A stretch of 60,859 bases of DNA from Arthrobacter sp. Bi26 (GCF_918697925.1 NZ_CAKKMF010000022.1:1-60859); one strand, 5' to 3'. Counted from the stretch's first letter, positions 8,773-18,300 are shown. The notes: generated by a model not told the origin, from the letters alone. Numbers and translations are program-made.

Positions 8773-9594
8773 CTACTTCGTGACGTCGGCGTCGAAGTAC
8801 TTCTGGGAGATCTTCGTCAGGGTGCCGTCGGCCGCCAGCTCGCCGAGGGCCTTGTTGATGGCGTCGGTCAGGCTGGTCGATCCCTTGCGCAGGGCGAAGG
8901 CGCTCAGCGACTTGTCAGTGGTCTCGGCGGCAACCTTGATGGCGGTGTCGTTGTCGGTCTTCTGGTAGTCCAGATACGTCAGCTTGTCGTTGATGGTCGC
9001 ATCGACGCGGCCCTGCTTGAGCAGCGTGATCGCCTGCGCCCATCCCTCCACGGCCTCGACGTTCGCACCGCTCTGCTGCGCCAGTTTGTACCAGTTGCTC
9101 GTCAACGACTGCGCCGTGGTCTTGCCGTTCAGGTCCTCGAAGGAATTGATGCTGTTGTTGTCCGATTTGGTGACGACGACGCCGGTGCTCACCGTGTAGG
9201 GCGTGGAGAAATCGTACTTGGCCTTGCGCTCGTCCGTGATGGAAACCTGGTTGGCGACGACGTCGAACCGTTTGGCGTCGAGGCCGGCGAAGATGGCGTC
9301 GAACTGCGTCTCCTGGTAGGCCGGCTTGACGCCCAGCTTCTCGGCGACGGCGTTCATGATCTCGACGTCGTAGCCCGTCAGTTCACCGCTGCCGTTGGCG
9401 TGGAACGTGAACGGCCTGTAGGTGCCTTCCGTGCCGACCTTGAGCACGCCCGAGCTCTTGACGTCGCTGAGGGAGGTGTCCGCACCGGCGGCCGGCGCCG
9501 AGCTGGCCGGAGTGGTGGACGCCGAGCCGCAGCCAGCCAGGGCGAGTCCAGCTGCTGCAATGAGGCCGATAACGGAAAGTCGTGTGCGCTTCAT
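8773..9594 (-). CDS. tcyA: extracellular cystine-type substrate-binding lipoprotein, TcyA-like
   Basis: This is the solute receptor of the importer. The ATG at 9594 opens a lipoprotein signal: a basic MKRTRLS start, a hydrophobic core and the lipobox LALAGC, giving a lipid-anchored protein in a monoderm. The mature part follows Bacillus TcyA closely as I remember it: LKVGTEGTYRPFTFH, AIFAGLDAKRFDVVANQV, TTAQSLTSN and GRVDATINDKL. That makes L-cystine the likeliest ligand, but this is inference from similarity. Cystine uptake would fit the methionine and sulfur genes nearby, although no shared regulatory site is visible. Confidence 0.88.
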   Translation of the reverse strand: MKRTRLSVIGLIAAAGLALAGCGSASTTPASSAPAAGADTSLSDVKSSGVLKVGTEGTYRPFTFHANGSGELTGYDVEIMNAVAEKLGVKPAYQETQFDAIFAGLDAKRFDVVANQVSITDERKAKYDFSTPYTVSTGVVVTKSDNNSINSFEDLNGKTTAQSLTSNWYKLAQQSGANVEAVEGWAQAITLLKQGRVDATINDKLTYLDYQKTDNDTAIKVAAETTDKSLSAFALRKGSTSLTDAINKALGELAADGTLTKISQKYFDADVTK

Positions 9595-9777
9595 GATGGT
9601 CCTTAGTCGTGGAGCCGGAAATGGCCTTCCAGCTGGCCGCATGGCGGCCGTCTCCTAGCGACGATAGCAAGGTCCAGCTCAGGGTGGAGAGCTTAAATGA
9701 CAGTTTGTGACGTCCGGTCATGAGACGGTCTTGACGGACGCGCTTTCTGACCGGCTGCACACCTGCGGGGGGTACGA

Positions 9778-9812
9778 AAAAGGGAACCACCGTCTGACGG
9801 TGGTTCCCTTGG
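9778..9812. terminator. bidirectional rho-independent terminator
   Basis: A perfect inverted repeat (GGGAACCACCGTC and its complement) lies here with A/T runs on both sides. On the minus strand it ends the first tRNA-Ala transcript, with the tail TTTTT after the stem. Confidence 0.9.
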
Positions 9813-9813
9813 T

Positions 9814-9889
9814 TGGTGGAGCTGAGGGGACTCGAACCCCTGACCCCCTGCATGCCATGCAGGTGCGCTACCAGCTGCGCCACAGCCCC
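9814..9889 (-). tRNA. tRNA-Ala(GGC), copy 1
   Basis: A full cloverleaf is visible on the minus strand. The acceptor GGGGCTG pairs with CAGCTCC and keeps the G3:U70 wobble that marks alanine tRNAs. The anticodon arm CCTGC-ATGGCAT-GCAGG gives anticodon GGC, and the T arm has GGTTCGAGTCC. Discriminator A and an encoded CCA end the gene. Confidence 0.97.
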
Positions 9890-9933
9890 TCATTTGCCTT
9901 GGAAGTTCTTATCTTCCCTGAAGCAACCTGATT

Positions 9934-9963
9934 AGCTTAAACCACAAATCGCGTTCGCGCTAA
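9934..9963 (-). promoter_or_regulatory. promoter of tRNA-Ala copy 1
   Basis: On the minus strand TTAGCG (-35) and TAAGCT (-10) are separated by 18 nt. The surrounding TAAGnTAATC and GTTGCTTC text resembles the second tRNA-Ala promoter. Confidence 0.55.
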
Positions 9964-10033
9964 TCGGCACCCCGGCCCGTGAATTTGCTCGCCCGGCACG
10001 CCCTGGAGCAGCCCCGCACCCTGGATCCGGGCA

Positions 10034-10073
10034 GAAAAAAATCCGCCGGAATCTTTCGATTCCGGCGGATTAT
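10034..10073 (-). terminator. rho-independent terminator of tRNA-Ala copy 2
   Basis: ATCCGCCGGAATC pairs perfectly with its complement across a short TTTCGA-type loop, followed on the minus strand by seven T residues. It lies directly after the tRNA 3' end. Confidence 0.92.
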
Positions 10074-10077
10074 CCGG

Positions 10078-10150
10078 TGGAGCTGAGGGGACTCGAACCC
10101 CTGACCCCCTGCATGCCATGCAGGTGCGCTACCAGCTGCGCCACAGCCCC
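10078..10150 (-). tRNA. tRNA-Ala(GGC), copy 2
   Basis: The 73-nt body is identical to copy 1, including the G3:U70 pair and anticodon GGC. It differs in that the 3' end encodes CCG rather than CCA, so CCA must be added after transcription. Confidence 0.97.
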
Positions 10151-10230
10151 GAATTTTCGCTGCTCCGAGCACGCCTGCTGACGCGCAAAGTTCCGGTTCT
10201 TTGTCCGGATCTCTCCGAAGCAACTCAAAT

Positions 10231-10260
10231 ATCTTAGACCAGCCCTTCGGAAAATTCCAA
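10231..10260 (-). promoter_or_regulatory. promoter of tRNA-Ala copy 2
   Basis: TTGGAA and TAAGAT are separated by 18 nt on the minus strand, a good vegetative sigma-factor promoter about 80 nt before the tRNA. Confidence 0.6.
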
Positions 10261-10304
10261 ATCGGGCATATTCGCCCCAATGGGCGTGGCCGGTGCGCGG
10301 GTTG

Positions 10305-10706
10305 CTACTCCGTGTCCGTGGCGGCGGCTGCCTTGGCGGAGGCGTCCTCGCCCAGCTGCAGATCGACGACGGGGCAGTCCTTCCACAGGCGCTCGAGGGC
10401 GTAGAAAATGCGGTCTTCCTCGTGCTGGACGTGGATGACGACGTTGGAGTAGTCCAGCAGGACCCAGCGACCGCCGGAGCGGCCCTCGCGGCGGACGGGC
10501 TTCTGGTCAAACTTGGCGAGCTCGTCCTCGATGCCGTCCACGATCGCATTGACCTGGCGTTCGCTCGGGGCCGAGGCGATCAGGAACACGTCGGCCAGGG
10601 CCAGCCGTTCGCTGACGTCCAGGGCCACGATGTCCTCGGCAAGCTTCTCCGAGGCAGCGCGGGCTGCGTGGCGGGCGGTAGTGATGGATGAATCGGTTGC
10701 AGACAC
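10305..10706 (-). CDS. rsfS: ribosomal silencing factor RsfS
   Basis: RsfS binds uL14 on the 50S subunit and blocks subunit joining in starvation or stationary phase. The 133-residue protein has the RsfS/Iojap core: ALDVSERLALADVFLIASAPSERQV, VRREGRSGGRWVLLDY and VVIHVQHEEDRIFYALERLW. A short alanine-rich tail ends it. The GTG start follows AAGGAG. It is the last gene of the nadD cluster, as in many bacteria where nadD and rsfS are adjacent. Confidence 0.95.
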   Translation of the reverse strand: MSATDSSITTARHAARAASEKLAEDIVALDVSERLALADVFLIASAPSERQVNAIVDGIEDELAKFDQKPVRREGRSGGRWVLLDYSNVVIHVQHEEDRIFYALERLWKDCPVVDLQLGEDASAKAAAATDTE

Positions 10707-10747
10707 GGGACTCCTTGTAGTGATGAAATTTATGGTGAAGAAAAATG

Positions 10748-10781
10748 CTTGGAATGAAAACTGTCTTGGAATGAAAACTGT
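10748..10781. repeat. 17-bp tandem direct repeat upstream of rsfS
   Basis: CTTGGAATGAAAACTGT occurs twice back to back (10748-10764 and 10765-10781) in an A/T-rich gap of about 180 bp between rsfS and the preceding membrane-protein gene. No gene is visible in the gap. Confidence 0.85.
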
Positions 10782-10889
10782 GGGGTCAAGAGCTGAACTT
10801 GGGTGGCCGTCGGGCGAACGCTGCGGTGGGAAACGGGCCGAACAGCCGCGGTGCCGTTTTAGTGGGGTGCCATTGGACGGGCCCCCGGC

Positions 10890-12101
10890 CTAGCGGGCCA
10901 GCCCGGTGACGATCAGGGTGATGCCGGCGATGAGGGCGACGATCCCCAGGGCCAGGACGCCGAGCTGGAGCAGACGGAGGCGCCGCGCCCGGCCCAGCCC
11001 GGCGGTAGCGGCATCCAGGGGTTCCAGTCCGTAGGCCGAATTCGCGGCCACGGGCTCCCCGCCCACCAACCGCTCGTCCGTCTCCCCCGCGGAATTCGCC
11101 GCGGCGCTTGCCGGCCGCGCCGTTCCGGCCTTGGCGGCTTCTTCTGCGCGGGCCAGGACGCCTGCCCGGCTGCCAGCCGGGCCTGCGGGCCGCTGGCGGG
11201 ACACGCCCGGACGCCGCGCGCCGGGTTTCCGTGGCGCGTCCACCCGGGGACCCGGGTTGGTGACAACCGGAACATACGACGTGGCAGGGCGCTTCATGAC
11301 GGGCCGCTCCACGCCGGGAACCTTCTCAAATTCCAAGGGCGTGACCATTGCCAGGTTGTTGGCCGTGGTCGGATCGTTGCGGGGCACCGCCGGCTGGCTG
11401 TTTTGTTCCGCGAGCTTCTGCTTGGCGGCGGCACGGCGGTTCAGTATCGCGGCGCGCTCAGCCAGGGCGATCTGCTCGGCCAGGACGGCCGGATCAACGG
11501 CGTCGGGATCCGTGGCCGCGATGTGCTCCATCTTGGCCACTTGGTTCTTGGCCTGCTCCGCGAGGAGTTCGCGCGCGGCCAGCGCCTGCTCCACGGTCAT
11601 CCCCTCGGGCGTCTGCCGGCCGGGTCCGGCGCTGTCCGGCGCGGGAGCATTGGGAGCCGGGGATGCTGACACAGCCGGAACCGCGCCCTTCTGGGCGGCA
11701 TCCTTTGGGGCAGCGTCCTTCTGAGCGGGGGAAACCACGGGGGTGGCCCGGGTCCGCGGCGACACCGGGACGATGGTGTTGGCCTGGGTGGCCGGGGCGG
11801 TTTCGGTCGCCAGCTCCAAAAGCCGCAGCTGGCGCCGGGTGGGCGGCCCTCCCTGCGCCAGCTGGCCTTCTTTCTCAGCCAGTTCCTTGATGGTCCGCAA
11901 GGCGGCACGGTCCCGTGCCCGGACCTGAGAGGACCGTTCGGCACCGCCACGCACAGAGTCCACGGGAGCGTCGGCAACGCGACGGCTCCGGCCGGTGATT
12001 TCGGCCTCGGTCGGTTCGCCCGGTCCCTGAGTGTCCAGACGTTCATCTCTGGCCTGTCGCATTTCGCGGCGGCTGCGGATGGGAGGCTGTTCCTGACTCA
12101 T
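10890..12101 (-). CDS. single-span membrane protein of unknown function in the nadD-rsfS cluster
   Basis: I do not recognise a family. The 403-residue protein starts MSQEQPPIRSRREMRQARDE and is very polar, rich in Arg, Gln, Ala and Pro. A helical, probably coiled-coil stretch at about residues 165-245 (EQALAARELLAEQ, AERAAILNRRAAAKQKL) follows a disordered Ala/Pro linker. Only the last 27 residues are hydrophobic (LGVLALGIVALIAGITLIV), so it should be tail-anchored with the bulk in the cytosol. It starts 7 nt after nadD and is clearly cotranscribed. Confidence 0.8.
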   Translation of the reverse strand: MSQEQPPIRSRREMRQARDERLDTQGPGEPTEAEITGRSRRVADAPVDSVRGGAERSSQVRARDRAALRTIKELAEKEGQLAQGGPPTRRQLRLLELATETAPATQANTIVPVSPRTRATPVVSPAQKDAAPKDAAQKGAVPAVSASPAPNAPAPDSAGPGRQTPEGMTVEQALAARELLAEQAKNQVAKMEHIAATDPDAVDPAVLAEQIALAERAAILNRRAAAKQKLAEQNSQPAVPRNDPTTANNLAMVTPLEFEKVPGVERPVMKRPATSYVPVVTNPGPRVDAPRKPGARRPGVSRQRPAGPAGSRAGVLARAEEAAKAGTARPASAAANSAGETDERLVGGEPVAANSAYGLEPLDAATAGLGRARRLRLLQLGVLALGIVALIAGITLIVTGLAR

Positions 12102-12108
12102 GGCAAAC

Positions 12109-12834
12109 TCATTCAGTGCTGGCTGGTTGGGTTATCTCGAAGGTGGGATCGTGCTGTGCGGGGTCGACCCCTGCCGCGCCGTTGCCGGCGTTGGTGGCCT
12201 CAGCGTGTTCGGAATCGGGGCGGACTGAGTCGGTGCTGGCGTGGTACAGGCCGTACTTGGCGATGTACTGGACCACCCCGTCCGGCACGAGGTACCAGAC
12301 CGGGTTGCCTTCGGCCACCCTCGTGCGGCAGTCCGTGGAGGAGATGGCCATGGCCGGGACCTCCAGGAGGCTGACGTCTTTGCGGCCCATGCCGTCCAAA
12401 ACGTGGCCAGGCCGGGTTACGCCCACGAAGTGAGCGAGGGACCAGAGTTCATCGATGTCTTTCCAGGACAAAATCTGGGCCAGGGCGTCCGCGCCGGTGA
12501 TGAAGAACAGGTCGGCGTCCGGTCGCAGGGTGTGCAGGTCACGCAGGGTGTCGATCGTGTAAGTCGGTCCCGGACGGTCCACGTCCACCCGGCTGACGGT
12601 GAAGCGGGGGTTCGAGGCCGTGGCGATGACTGTCATGAGATACCGGTGCTCGGCTTCGCTGACTTTCTTGGCCATCTTCTGCCAGGGCTGGCCGGTGGGC
12701 ACAAACACGACTTCGTCGAGGTCGAACTTGGCCGCGACCTCACTGGCCGCGACAAGGTGTCCGTGGTGGATGGGATCGAACGTGCCGCCCATCACACCCA
12801 GACGCAGGCGGCGCTGGGCGCCGCGCTGCCTCAT
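12109..12834 (-). CDS. nadD: nicotinate-nucleotide adenylyltransferase NadD
   Basis: NadD adenylates nicotinate mononucleotide to deamido-NAD in NAD synthesis. The 241-residue protein has the nucleotidyltransferase-fold motif [12 protein letters not shown] near residue 16, [19 protein letters not shown] and the late [13 protein letters not shown]. The C-terminal 40 residues, rich in Asn, Ala and Pro, go beyond the usual end (GLY) and look disordered. It lies in the rplU-to-rsfS cluster. Confidence 0.96.
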   Translation of the reverse strand: MRQRGAQRRLRLGVMGGTFDPIHHGHLVAASEVAAKFDLDEVVFVPTGQPWQKMAKKVSEAEHRYLMTVIATASNPRFTVSRVDVDRPGPTYTIDTLRDLHTLRPDADLFFITGADALAQILSWKDIDELWSLAHFVGVTRPGHVLDGMGRKDVSLLEVPAMAISSTDCRTRVAEGNPVWYLVPDGVVQYIAKYGLYHASTDSVRPDSEHAEATNAGNGAAGVDPAQHDPTFEITQPASTE

Positions 12835-12847
12835 GGTGGCGGAAATA

Positions 12848-13087
12848 TTAGTGACCTTGGCTGTGATCGTGCTTGTTCGGGTGCTGGCGGTGCGGATCCG
12901 AGTGCTCCTCGACAGCCACGTGGCGCCTGCCCAGGTTGGAGTAGGACAGCGTGATCAACAGCAAGACGACCAGAATCACGAACAGGGAGCCGCCAATGAC
13001 AAACGGCGGTGCGATGAGCGGTGCGAGTTCCTCGTGGCCCGATTCGCCGACGGCGGCGACGAAAGTGGCGATCTGCTGCGACAGCAT
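12848..13087 (-). CDS. small single-pass membrane protein (79 aa)
   Basis: I do not know the family. The ATG at 13087 has a strong GGGGAG ribosome site, which rules out the in-frame start seven codons earlier. One hydrophobic segment ([21 protein letters not shown]) spans about residues 30-52, with a His-rich, charged C-terminal tail ([18 protein letters not shown]). The tail could bind metal, but that is inference. It lies between proA and nadD in the same orientation and is probably cotranscribed. Confidence 0.8.
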   Translation of the reverse strand: MLSQQIATFVAAVGESGHEELAPLIAPPFVIGGSLFVILVVLLLITLSYSNLGRRHVAVEEHSDPHRQHPNKHDHSQGH

Positions 13088-13167
13088 GTTCTCCCCTAGT
13101 GAGTTCAAAATTTGACGACGGCGGAGGTGTCCGCCGTTCCGGTCTTCCGTTCCATGTTACAGCGTTG

Positions 13168-14565
13168 TTAGCCCCGGACCTGGCCCTCGCCCTGCACGAT
13201 CCACTTCGTGGTGGTCAGTTCCGTCAGTCCCATGGGGCCGCGGGCATGCAGTTTTTGGGTGGAAATCCCCACCTCGGCGCCGAGGCCGAGCTCGCCGCCG
13301 TCGGTGAAGCGGGTGGAGGCGTTCACGATCACGGCGGCCGAATCGACCTCGGCGATGAAGCGCTCGGCGTTGGCGAGGTCGTTGGTCAGGATCGCTTCGG
13401 TGTGGCCGGTGGTCCACTTCCGGATGTGCCTGACGGCCTCGTCCAGGCTGTCCACCATGGCCACTGCCAGGTCCAGGTTCATGTATTCGGTGGCCCAGTC
13501 TTCCTCCGTGGCAGGCACCGTCTGGATCGAGGCCGGCAGTGCGGCGCGGATGCGCTGGTCCACGTGCAGGGTGACCCCGGCTGCCCGCAATGCCGAAGCG
13601 ACGGCGGGAAGGACGGTTGACTTGGAGTGCACCAGGAGCGTTTCGACCGTGTTGCAGACGCTGGGCCGCTGGGTCTTGGCGTTGAGGAGGATGTCGACGG
13701 CCATTTCCTCGCCGGCGGAAGCGTCCAGGTAAATGTGGACATTGCCCTCACCGGTCTCGATGACCGGTACGGACGAGTTCGTCACAACGGCCTGGATCAG
13801 CTCGCGGCCGCCGCGGGGAATGAGCACGTCCACCCGGCCGCGCGCCCGCATGAGGGCGTTGGCGCCGTCGCGGCCGTACTGGTCCACGGTCTGGACGGCG
13901 TCGGCGGGCAGGCCCACCGATTCCAGCGCATCCCGGAGGATGGTGATCAGGGCGGCGTTGGTGGCGGCGGCGGCGGACCCGCCGCGCAGGATGACGGCGT
14001 TGCCGCTCTTGAGGGCCAGTCCGGCAATGTCGACCGTGACATTCGGGCGGGCCTCATAGATCGCGGCCACCACACCCATGGGTACGTTGATCTGGCGCAG
14101 GCGCAGCCCGTTGGGGAGGGTCTGGCCACGCACGACGTTTCCAACGGGATCGGGCAGCGTGGCGAGGTTTTCCAGCGCCGCGGCGAGGGCCGTGATGCGT
14201 GATTCGGTCAGCGTCAGGCGGTCCAGCAGGGCGGCGCTCGTGCCGGCGGCCCGGCCTGCCGCGACATCTTTGGCGTTGGCGGCCAGGATCTGGTGTTTGT
14301 GTTCCACCAGCGCCTTGCCGATGGCGCGCAGGCCCCGGTCCTTCCAGGCCCGGTTGGCGTGCGCCATCTTGCGGGCAGCGTGGCGCGAGCGGTCAGCGAT
14401 CGCGTGGACGGCAGCTTCGATGTCCGTTGCCGTGGCCGGCGTCCCTGCCGGATCCGGCGCCGCGCCGAAACCCTGGGTGGGTACGGCAGTGCCGGCGGGA
14501 ACGGTGCCGGCAGGCACGTCAGACACGGCGGCGGGCACGGCGGCGGAAGTCAGGGCCTCAGTCAT
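13168..14565 (-). CDS. proA: gamma-glutamyl phosphate reductase ProA
   Basis: ProA reduces L-glutamyl 5-phosphate with NADPH to glutamate semialdehyde, the second step of proline synthesis. The 465-residue protein has the aldehyde-dehydrogenase fold with the catalytic cysteine in KTQRPSVCNTVE. ANAKDV, PMGVVAAIYEARPNV and IPRGGRELI are also present. The first 45 residues, rich in Ala, Pro and Thr, precede the usual start of the fold. A TAAACT hexamer lies 6 nt before the ATG, so the gene may have its own leaderless transcript besides that from proB, 26 bp upstream. Confidence 0.96.
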   Translation of the reverse strand: MTEALTSAAVPAAVSDVPAGTVPAGTAVPTQGFGAAPDPAGTPATATDIEAAVHAIADRSRHAARKMAHANRAWKDRGLRAIGKALVEHKHQILAANAKDVAAGRAAGTSAALLDRLTLTESRITALAAALENLATLPDPVGNVVRGQTLPNGLRLRQINVPMGVVAAIYEARPNVTVDIAGLALKSGNAVILRGGSAAAATNAALITILRDALESVGLPADAVQTVDQYGRDGANALMRARGRVDVLIPRGGRELIQAVVTNSSVPVIETGEGNVHIYLDASAGEEMAVDILLNAKTQRPSVCNTVETLLVHSKSTVLPAVASALRAAGVTLHVDQRIRAALPASIQTVPATEEDWATEYMNLDLAVAMVDSLDEAVRHIRKWTTGHTEAILTNDLANAERFIAEVDSAAVIVNASTRFTDGGELGLGAEVGISTQKLHARGPMGLTELTTTKWIVQGEGQVRG

Positions 14566-14591
14566 GCTTCCAGTTTAGGCGTCCAGTGGAC

Positions 14592-15764
14592 CTAGACCAG
14601 CACCAGGTCGTCAACATGAACAACTTCGCGGTCATATCCGCGGCCCAGCGCCTTGCCCAATTCCCGCGTGGAGCGGCCCAGCATTTGGGGCAGCTCGGCG
14701 GCGGAATAGTTGACCAGCCCGCGCGCAATCACGGTGTTGTCGACAGACACCATCTCCACGGCGTCGCCGGCCTCGAAGTGGCCTTTCACCGCGGCGATCC
14801 CGGCAGGCAGCAGCGAGGTGCGGCGGTCGCGGACGGCCTTGACCGCGCCGTCGTCGAGCACCAGGGTGCCGTGCACGGTGGCCAGGTGGGCCAGCCACAG
14901 GAGCCGGATCGGCTTGCGCGCGCCATTGACGGAGAACCACGTGCCCACGTCCTCGCCGGCCAGTGCCGCAGCCGCATTCGGCGTGGACGTGACCAAGGCG
15001 TGGATGCCGGAACCGGCGGCCATGCTGGCGGCTTCGACCTTGGTGGCCATGCCGCCTGTGCCCACGCCGGCCTTGCCGGTGCTGCCGATCGAGACGCCGT
15101 CGAGGTCGTGCGGGCCGGAGACGTGCGCAATCCGTTTGGCGCCGTGCGACGGCGGGCCGTCGTACAGGGAGTCGACGTCGGAGAGCAGCAGGAGTGCGTC
15201 GGCGCGGACCAGGTGGGCCACCAGGGCGGCGAGCCGGTCGTTGTCGCCAAAGCGGATTTCGTGGGTGGCCACGGTGTCGTTTTCGTTGACCACCGGGACG
15301 ACGCCGAGGTTCAGGAGCCGGTTCAGCGCGCGGAACGCGTTGGTGTGCTGGCTGCGGCGCATGAGGTCATCCGCGGTCAGCAGCACCTGGCTGACGGTGA
15401 CGCCGTGCGCGCCGAAGGCGTGGGTGTACCGGGCCATCAGCAGGCCCTGGCCCACGCTGGCAGCGGCCTGCTGGGTGGCGAGGTCGCGGGGGCGCTTCTC
15501 GAGTCCCAGCGGGGCGAGGCCGGCTGCGATCGCGCCCGAGGACACCAGGATGATCTCGGTGCCGGCGTTGCGCTGGTGCGCCAAGGCGTCGGCGAGGCCG
15601 GTCAGGGCCTCTTCGGAGATCCCGCCCTTGATGGACGTCAGCGAGGACGAGCCCACCTTGACGACGATCCGGCGGGCCCCGGACAGCGCACTGCGGTCCG
15701 GGGCGCTGAGGGTGTGGGCCTTGAGGGGCTGCGACCGGTGCTCGACGACGGTCTTACTCGTCAT
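14592..15764 (-). CDS. proB: glutamate 5-kinase ProB
   Basis: ProB phosphorylates glutamate and commits it to proline synthesis. The 390-residue protein has an N-terminal amino-acid kinase domain ([57 protein letters not shown]) and a C-terminal PUA domain from about residue 290. The ATG at 15764 overlaps the end of obg by 11 bp; a longer in-frame reading would run deep into obg and is not credible. Overlap implies translational coupling to obg. Confidence 0.96.
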   Translation of the reverse strand: MTSKTVVEHRSQPLKAHTLSAPDRSALSGARRIVVKVGSSSLTSIKGGISEEALTGLADALAHQRNAGTEIILVSSGAIAAGLAPLGLEKRPRDLATQQAAASVGQGLLMARYTHAFGAHGVTVSQVLLTADDLMRRSQHTNAFRALNRLLNLGVVPVVNENDTVATHEIRFGDNDRLAALVAHLVRADALLLLSDVDSLYDGPPSHGAKRIAHVSGPHDLDGVSIGSTGKAGVGTGGMATKVEAASMAAGSGIHALVTSTPNAAAALAGEDVGTWFSVNGARKPIRLLWLAHLATVHGTLVLDDGAVKAVRDRRTSLLPAGIAAVKGHFEAGDAVEMVSVDNTVIARGLVNYSAAELPQMLGRSTRELGKALGRGYDREVVHVDDLVLV

Positions 15765-17343
15765 CTGTTGCGCCCAGTCCACTCTCCTTGAGCGGCTGCC
15801 GCGCGCGGCGTCCGCTGACGGACTCGGTCCAGATGCCGGCCTTGCGTTCGGCTTCGAGCTCCGCACGGGCGGCGGCCTTCGCGTCGCGCCGCTCCTGCTG
15901 TTCGTCGCGCTTCTGGCCACGCGTCGGGCGGTCGCCGATGTCGGCGAAGCGCACGTCGGTGCCGCGCGGTGAGGCGAGAAGTTCGGCGCCGGCCATCATG
16001 GTCGGTTCCCAGTCGAAGACGACGCCGTCGTCCTCGCCGATGACCACAGTGTCGCCCGGTGTGGCGCCCTGCTTGAAGAGTTCATTTTCGACGCCGAGCT
16101 TGGCCAGGCGGTCCGCGAGGTAGCCGATCGCTTCCTCATTGGTGAAGTCGGTCTGCTTGACCCAGCGCACGGGCTTGTCGCCGAGGACGCGGAAGAGCGG
16201 CTCGAGGTTTTTCTCTTCGCGGCGGATCGTGAAGCCGGTCTCGTTGACGGCGCGGGGGCGCAGCACGGGGGCCTGCACCTTCGGCGGGGTCGCGGCGACG
16301 GCGTCGCGGGCGGCCTGGACGATTTCGGCCATGGCGAAGCCGAGCTGGCGGAGGCCTTCGTGGCTCGTCGCGGAGATTTCGAAGACTTTGTAGCCGCGGG
16401 ATTCCAGTTCGGGGCGGACGAACTCGGCCATGTCCTTGCCGTCGGGCAGGTCCACCTTGTTCAGGGCCACCAGGCGGGGGCGGTGGTTCAGCGGAACCAC
16501 TTCGCCGTCGGACCCGCTGTAGCTCATGTCCACGGCGTACTTCTCCAGCTCGGCCTCGATGATGGCGAGGTCGGAGAGCGGATCGCGGTCCGATTCGAGC
16601 GTGCCGCAGTCCAGTACGTGCACGAGGGCTGCGCAGCGCTCGACGTGGCGCAGGAAGTGGTGGCCGAGGCCCTTGCCCTCGCTGGCGCCCTCGATCAGGC
16701 CGGGGACGTCGGCAATGGTGAAGCGGACCTCACCGGCCTGGACGACGCCCAGGTTCGGGATGAGGGTGGTGAAGGGGTAGTCGGCGATCTTGGGCCGCGC
16801 GGCCGACATGGCGGCGATCAGGCTGGACTTGCCGGCCGAGGGGAAGCCGACGAGAGCGATGTCAGCGATGGACTTCAGCTCCAGGACGACGTCGCTGGAT
16901 TCACCCTCGATGCCGAGCAGCGCGAAGCCGGGCGCGCGGCGCTTCTGGGAGGACAGCGAGGCGTTGCCGAGGCCGCCAATGCCGCCGGCGGCGGCGATGT
17001 ATTCGTCGCCTTCGCCCACGAGGTCGGCGAGGACCTCACCGGACTTGGACTTCACCACGGTACCTACGGGCACCGGAAGGATCAGGGTTTCGCCGTTCTT
17101 GCCGCCGCGCCAGTCGCCCATGCCGGGGCCGCCGTTGGTGGCGTGCCGGTGGGGTGCGTGGTGGTAGTCGAGCAAGGTGGTGGTCTGGAGATCGACGCGC
17201 AGGATGACGTCGCCGCCGTTGCCGCCGTTGCCGCCGTCGGGACCGCCGAGGGGCTTGAACTTCTCGCGGTGAACGGAGACACAGCCGTGGCCGCCGGTAC
17301 CGCCGGATACGTGCAGTACTACCCGGTCTACAAAGCTCGCCAC
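15754..17343 (-). CDS. obg: GTPase Obg/CgtA
   Basis: Obg is an essential ribosome-associated GTPase that acts in 50S assembly and stress response. The 529-residue protein has the glycine-rich Obg fold at residues 1-160 ([25 protein letters not shown]), the G domain with G1 [18 protein letters not shown] and NKVD, and a C-terminal OCT domain around residues 350-440. A charged tail of about 90 residues is typical of actinobacteria. The GTG at 17343 has GAGGAG 6 nt upstream, so the longer in-frame start is rejected. Confidence 0.97.
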   Translation of the reverse strand: MASFVDRVVLHVSGGTGGHGCVSVHREKFKPLGGPDGGNGGNGGDVILRVDLQTTTLLDYHHAPHRHATNGGPGMGDWRGGKNGETLILPVPVGTVVKSKSGEVLADLVGEGDEYIAAAGGIGGLGNASLSSQKRRAPGFALLGIEGESSDVVLELKSIADIALVGFPSAGKSSLIAAMSAARPKIADYPFTTLIPNLGVVQAGEVRFTIADVPGLIEGASEGKGLGHHFLRHVERCAALVHVLDCGTLESDRDPLSDLAIIEAELEKYAVDMSYSGSDGEVVPLNHRPRLVALNKVDLPDGKDMAEFVRPELESRGYKVFEISATSHEGLRQLGFAMAEIVQAARDAVAATPPKVQAPVLRPRAVNETGFTIRREEKNLEPLFRVLGDKPVRWVKQTDFTNEEAIGYLADRLAKLGVENELFKQGATPGDTVVIGEDDGVVFDWEPTMMAGAELLASPRGTDVRFADIGDRPTRGQKRDEQQERRDAKAAARAELEAERKAGIWTESVSGRRARQPLKESGLGATDDE

Positions 17344-17460
17344 GTGGATCTCCTCAGTGCTGTTCCCCGGACCCACAAAGGGGCCCAAGATGATTGTAAT
17401 GCGGTTAAAACACCGGTGGAGCGGACCTAATGGCCCGCCCCACCGATTTAGAACGTTTTG

Positions 17461-17724
17461 TTACTCTGCAGCTGCAGCAGCCACGATGTTCACAACGCGG
17501 CGACCACGGCGGGTGCCGAATTCGACAGCACCGGGGGTCAGGGCGAACAGGGTGTCGTCCCCGCCGCGGCCGACGCCGGCGCCCGGGTGGAAGTGGGTGC
17601 CGCGCTGGCGGACGATGATCTCGCCTGCGGAAACTACCTGGCCACCGAAGCGCTTGACGCCGAGGTACTGGGCGTTGGAGTCACGACCGTTGCGAGTGGA
17701 ACTCGCGCCTTTTTTATGTGCCAT
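17461..17724 (-). CDS. rpmA: 50S ribosomal protein bL27
   Basis: The 87-residue protein begins [16 protein letters not shown], the exposed N-terminal arm that reaches the peptidyl-transferase centre, then [21 protein letters not shown]. No Firmicutes-type N-terminal cleavage extension is present. It lies between rplU and obg, the standard order. Confidence 0.98.
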   Translation of the reverse strand: MAHKKGASSTRNGRDSNAQYLGVKRFGGQVVSAGEIIVRQRGTHFHPGAGVGRGGDDTLFALTPGAVEFGTRRGRRVVNIVAAAAAE

Positions 17725-17786
17725 TTGGAATGCCTGCCTTCAAAAAATTCTGGGGAATCTGCTGGAACCTGAACAGTAACGAAGAG

Positions 17787-18095
17787 TTACTTGATACCGG
17801 TGATCTTGACCTTGGTCAGTTCCTGACGGTGGCCCTGACGCTTCTTGTAACCGGTCTTGTTCTTGAACTTCTGGATGACGATCTTCGGACCACGAAGGTC
17901 TTCGAGGATCTCAGCCGTAACCGTTACCTTGGCCAGGTCCGCAGCAGCAGACGTGACTTTGTCACCGTCCACCAGGAGCAGTGCGGGCAACTCAAAGGTG
18001 CTGCCGGCTCCACCGGGGACGCGGTTCAGGGTAACGAAGTCTCCAACGGAAACCTTCTCTTGGCGGCCGCCTGCGCGGACAATCGCGTACACCAC
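17787..18095 (-). CDS. rplU: 50S ribosomal protein bL21
   Basis: The family start [18 protein letters not shown] is clear, and [16 protein letters not shown] near the C-terminus is the rRNA-binding part. I chose the GTG at 18095, giving 102 residues as usual. An AAGTGAG ribosome site lies 7 nt upstream, whereas the GTG at 18107 lacks a well-spaced one. It is the first gene of the long rplU-to-rsfS cluster. Confidence 0.97.
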   Translation of the reverse strand: MVYAIVRAGGRQEKVSVGDFVTLNRVPGGAGSTFELPALLLVDGDKVTSAAADLAKVTVTAEILEDLRGPKIVIQKFKNKTGYKKRQGHRQELTKVKITGIK

Positions 18096-18300
18096 TGGGG
18101 AACTCACTTCTCTCGACGTTTATTACTAGATTTGCGTGCGGAACCTGGGGCCAAATTGTTTGGACCGGCTCACGCTGTGCCTCAACGCCGGTGGATTCCC
18201 CGGGGGAACCCATGAGCTATCCCCGGAACAAATCCACTTGGAATTCCAAGCAGGCTGTTCTCAGGGTCATAACCCAAGTGTTGGCGTAAGCACCGAAGAC
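18096..18300 (-). promoter_or_regulatory. rplU 5' leader with a large hairpin and a 14-bp palindrome
   Basis: The roughly 200-nt leader contains a two-part stem at 18191-18237: GTGGATT pairs with AATCCAC and, inside it, CCGGGG with CCCCGG. Immediately upstream on the RNA is the perfect palindrome CTTGGAATTCCAAG (18237-18250). Leaders of rplU operons in other bacteria bind L21 for autogenous control, so the same is likely but not shown here. No coding sequence is apparent. Confidence 0.5.
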
